Below are positions 53,891 to 55,931 of a DNA stretch of 55,931 nucleotides, piece by piece (within the stretch, counting starts at the first letter, position 1; the number at the start of each line of letters is the position of its first letter). The translations under genes were made by a program, and so were the position numbers. A model generated the notes under the pieces. The model was not told where the DNA came from. It saw only the letters and a program-made list of their open reading frames with translations, and did not search any database. Location: NCBI GenBank assembly GCA_019118365.1, contig DWZA01000065.1, positions 1 through 55,931 on the forward strand, written 5' to 3'. This stretch comes from Candidatus Lachnoclostridium stercoravium. GTDB taxonomy: Bacteria; Bacillota; Clostridia; Lachnospirales; Lachnospiraceae.

Positions 53891-54958
53891 ATGTCGAATG
53901 TAAGCTTAGAAGGAAAAACTGTCCTGGTTACTGGTGCTGCAGGATTTATTGGCAGTAATCTGGTTAAACGTCTTTACAAGGATCTGAAGGACGTTACGGT
54001 CATCGGGATAGACAATATGAACGACTATTATGATGTTCGATTAAAAGAGGCAAGGTTAGAAGAATTGGCTGCGCACCCGTCCTTTGCTTTCGTAAAAGGG
54101 AGCATTGCTGATAAGGAGCTAATCAATCAGATATTTAAAGATTACAAACCACAGATCGTTGTTAATTTGGCTGCTCAGGCGGGCGTCCGTTACTCCATCA
54201 TAAACCCGGACGCTTATGTAGAGAGCAACCTGATAGGTTTTTACAACATCCTGGAAGCCTGCCGTCATTCTTATGACGAGGGGAATACGCCTGTGGAGCA
54301 TTTAGTATATGCTTCAAGTTCTTCTGTCTACGGCTCCAATAAAAAAGTTCCGTACAGCACGGATGACAAGGTGGATAACCCCGTCAGTCTCTATGCAGCG
54401 ACAAAGAAGAGCAACGAGCTGATGGCTCATGCCTATGCAAAGCTTTACAACATTCCCTGCACTGGTCTGAGGTTTTTTACAGTATATGGACCGGCTGGTC
54501 GGCCTGACATGGCGTACTTTGGTTTTACAGACAAGTTGAGAGTAGGCAAGACGATCCAGATTTTCAACTACGGTAATTGCAAGCGTGACTTTACCTACAT
54601 CGACGATATTGTGACTGGTGTGGAAAAGGTAATGGGTAAAGCACCAGACAGAGCTACCGGAGAAGATGGACTGCCGGTACCTCCTTATGCGCTTTATAAC
54701 ATCGGAAATAATAATCCTGAGAACCTTCTGGATTTTGTACAGATTCTTTCTGAGGAATTGGTAAGAGCCGGTGTGCTGCCGGAAGATTATGACTTTGAGG
54801 CACACAAGGAGCTTGTTCCCATGCAGCCTGGAGATGTGCCGGTAACCTATGCAGACACCAGTGCGCTGGAAAGAGACTTTGGATTCAAACCGAGTACCAG
54901 TCTAAGAGATGGCCTGAGACGGTTTGCAGAGTGGTACAAAGGTTTTTATATGGCGTGA
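53891..54958 (+). CDS. NAD-dependent UDP-sugar epimerase (UDP-glucuronate 4-epimerase type)
   Basis: A 355-residue extended short-chain dehydrogenase/reductase. GKTVLVTGAAGFIGSNLVKRLY (NAD-binding GxxGxxG), GIDNMNDYYDVRLKEARL, NLAAQAGVRYSIINPDAYVESNLIGFYNILEACR, the catalytic Tyr-xxx-Lys in SLYAATKKSNELMAHAYAKL, and RFFTVYGPAGRPDMAYFGFTDKL with NYGNCKRDFTYIDDIV. The GVRYSI..PDAY pattern and DNMNDYYDV favour UDP-glucuronate 4-epimerase over UDP-glucose 4-epimerase. ATG at 53891 with GGAG; upstream ATGs lack sites. It appears intact, though its presumed precursor enzyme is truncated on both sides. Confidence 0.9.
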   Translation: MSNVSLEGKTVLVTGAAGFIGSNLVKRLYKDLKDVTVIGIDNMNDYYDVRLKEARLEELAAHPSFAFVKGSIADKELINQIFKDYKPQIVVNLAAQAGVRYSIINPDAYVESNLIGFYNILEACRHSYDEGNTPVEHLVYASSSSVYGSNKKVPYSTDDKVDNPVSLYAATKKSNELMAHAYAKLYNIPCTGLRFFTVYGPAGRPDMAYFGFTDKLRVGKTIQIFNYGNCKRDFTYIDDIVTGVEKVMGKAPDRATGEDGLPVPPYALYNIGNNNPENLLDFVQILSEELVRAGVLPEDYDFEAHKELVPMQPGDVPVTYADTSALERDFGFKPSTSLRDGLRRFAEWYKGFYMA

Positions 54959-55032
54959 TGACTTTATAACACAGCATCACAGATCAATAAGACCACAGCC
55001 TGATAGAAGCCTGTGGGGAGGAGAAAAATATT

Positions 55033-55512
55033 ATGAGAGAGTTCAAGGATTTGAAGATTGCGGTCGCAGGAACCGGTTATGTGGGATTATCCATCGCCAC
55101 ACTTCTGGCGCAGCATCATAAGGTAACGGCGGTTGACATTATTCCTGAGAAGGTGGAGCTGATCAACAACAGAAAGTCTCCTATTCAGGACGAGTATATA
55201 GAAAAATATCTGGCAGAGAAGGAACTGGATCTGACTGCAACACTGGATGCAGAGGCGGCATACACAGATGCGGACTTTGTGGTAATCGCCGCTCCGACTA
55301 ACTACGACAGCAAGAAGAACTTCTTCGATACGAGTGCAGTTGAGGCTGTGATCAAGTTAGTGATCCAGTACAACCCTGAAGCGATTATGGTTATCAAATC
55401 CACCATTCCGGTTGGATATACAGCGTCAATTCGAGAGAAATTCCACTGCGACAATATTATCTTCAGTCCGGAATTTTTACGTGAGTCGAAGGCTCTGTAC
55501 GATAATGGCTAG
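55033..55512 (+). pseudogene. UDP-glucose dehydrogenase, truncated by insertion (copy 2)
   Basis: A 159-codon frame with the NAD domain ([30 protein letters not shown]) and the start of the central domain, ending [20 protein letters not shown]. In copy 1 the same text continues [10 protein letters not shown], so an insertion or deletion junction lies at about 55507. The protein is very similar to copy 1 over the shared part. The sequence downstream of the junction is unlike any dehydrogenase and looks like a mobile-element end. Confidence 0.88.
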
Positions 55513-55931
55513 CCTCAATATTTAGTTGATTAGGAAAACGGTATGATGACCGGAAATATCATGAAAATCGACTGAAAAAGAAGGTTTTGTGTAGAAGCGT
55601 TTATATAGTGATTTCTTCATTATAAAGCGAAAGTCTGATGGGTCAGGCGGAGTGGCTACCTATTATAAAGCAAAAGTAGGGAGCCTGACTGGGTTGGAGA
55701 AACATGAATTAATTCATTTTGGATAGATGGACGCAGATAATGATAAGGTTATTATAAAGCAGAAGTCCTGATGTGAAGAATGATATCCGCATTGCTGAAA
55801 ACCTGATAAATCAAGGATTTTTTAGAAATGTTCGTTACATAACGGCATATCTATCCAAATGATTTTAGTTATAGGATAACATTCATTTTTCGATTGCCAT
55901 GTAGAAAACTCTCTACCCAAATGAAATTATT
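55513..55931. mobile_element. probable end of an inserted element with iterated 17-bp repeats
   Basis: AT-rich, gene-free DNA to the window edge. Three direct repeats of pattern ATTATAAAGCRRAAGTM begin at 55619, 55662 and 55751. CATTTTGGATAGAT (about 55716) recurs, inverted, near 55849. Multiple directly repeated binding sites near an end are the style of Tn7-like or IS21-like transposons; the identity is not shown because the element runs off the window. Confidence 0.5.
55619..55767 (+). repeat. three 17-bp direct repeats (iterons)
   Basis: ATTATAAAGCGAAAGTC (55619-55635), ATTATAAAGCAAAAGTA (55662-55678) and ATTATAAAGCAGAAGTC (55751-55767). Start-to-start spacings are 43 and 89 bp. The first ten bases are identical in all three. 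Confidence 0.85.

Noticed and set aside
55619..55767. Possible CRISPR array from three ATTATAAAGC repeats
   Set aside because: Repeat starts are 43 and 89 bp apart, repeats are only 17 bp with internal differences, and no cas genes are near. They fit transposase-binding iterons better.

Overview
The window looks like chromosomal DNA of a spore-forming, strictly anaerobic gut clostridium, most likely a Lachnospiraceae member. The reasons are an alpha/beta-type small acid-soluble spore protein, a clostridial pyruvate:ferredoxin oxidoreductase, the anaerobic (cobalt-early) cobalamin pathway, a T-box in front of pheST, a PadR/DUF1700 cassette and strong AGGAGG ribosome sites in moderately GC-rich DNA. 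No genus is claimed.

Layout. 1-5200: the 3' end of a RibU-like ECF transporter gene, a flavin-binding pyridoxamine-oxidase-family protein, a C_GCAxxG_C_C protein, a secreted protein made of cell-wall-binding repeats (minus strand), a padR-DUF1700-small membrane protein-pspC envelope-stress-type operon, and a spore protein. 5300-17018: a tightly coupled cobalamin operon (cbiD, cbiG, cbiJ-cbiE fusion, cbiT, cbiA, cobT, cobU, cobS, a degenerate cobU-like gene, cbiB, cobD, and a substrate-binding lipoprotein), read from one good promoter through a leader with three strong hairpins but no recognisable B12 riboswitch. 16991-22200: a YihY-like membrane protein, a truncated DUF3800 gene, and a heterodimeric ABC exporter. 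22347-25491: a copper operon (copA with a fused C-terminal chaperone domain, csoR) with its own operator. 25570-26563: an AT-rich Panacea-domain two-gene cassette that looks like a toxin-antitoxin system. 26608-37281: housekeeping genes (T-box, pheS, pheT, transaldolase family, D,D-carboxypeptidase, enolase, secG, rnr, smpB). 37371-44459: a long inverted-repeat element, a PHP phosphoesterase, a VanW-type protein and pyruvate:ferredoxin oxidoreductase.

44636-55931 is an exopolysaccharide/capsule locus. A tyrosine recombinase sits directly upstream of a 212-bp segment bounded by perfect 24-bp inverted repeats. The segment carries a promoter that points at the polysaccharide operon (CpsB-like phosphatase, Wzz-like protein, BY-kinase, LCP protein, secreted protein, sugar-phosphate transferase). 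This has the full anatomy of an invertible phase-variation switch, shown here in the ON orientation, and is the most interesting system in the window. Between the switch and the first gene lie a run of ten G and a terminator-like hairpin.

Downstream, the locus is eroded and mosaic: a glycosyltransferase lacking its C-terminal half, two UDP-glucose dehydrogenase copies each cut off before the catalytic cysteine, an intact UDP-sugar epimerase, and long gene-free stretches with structured or repeated DNA that look like mobile-element ends. Several palindromic elements are scattered between genes, including a MITE-like one with 15-bp terminal repeats and a 9-bp flanking duplication at 49879-50050.
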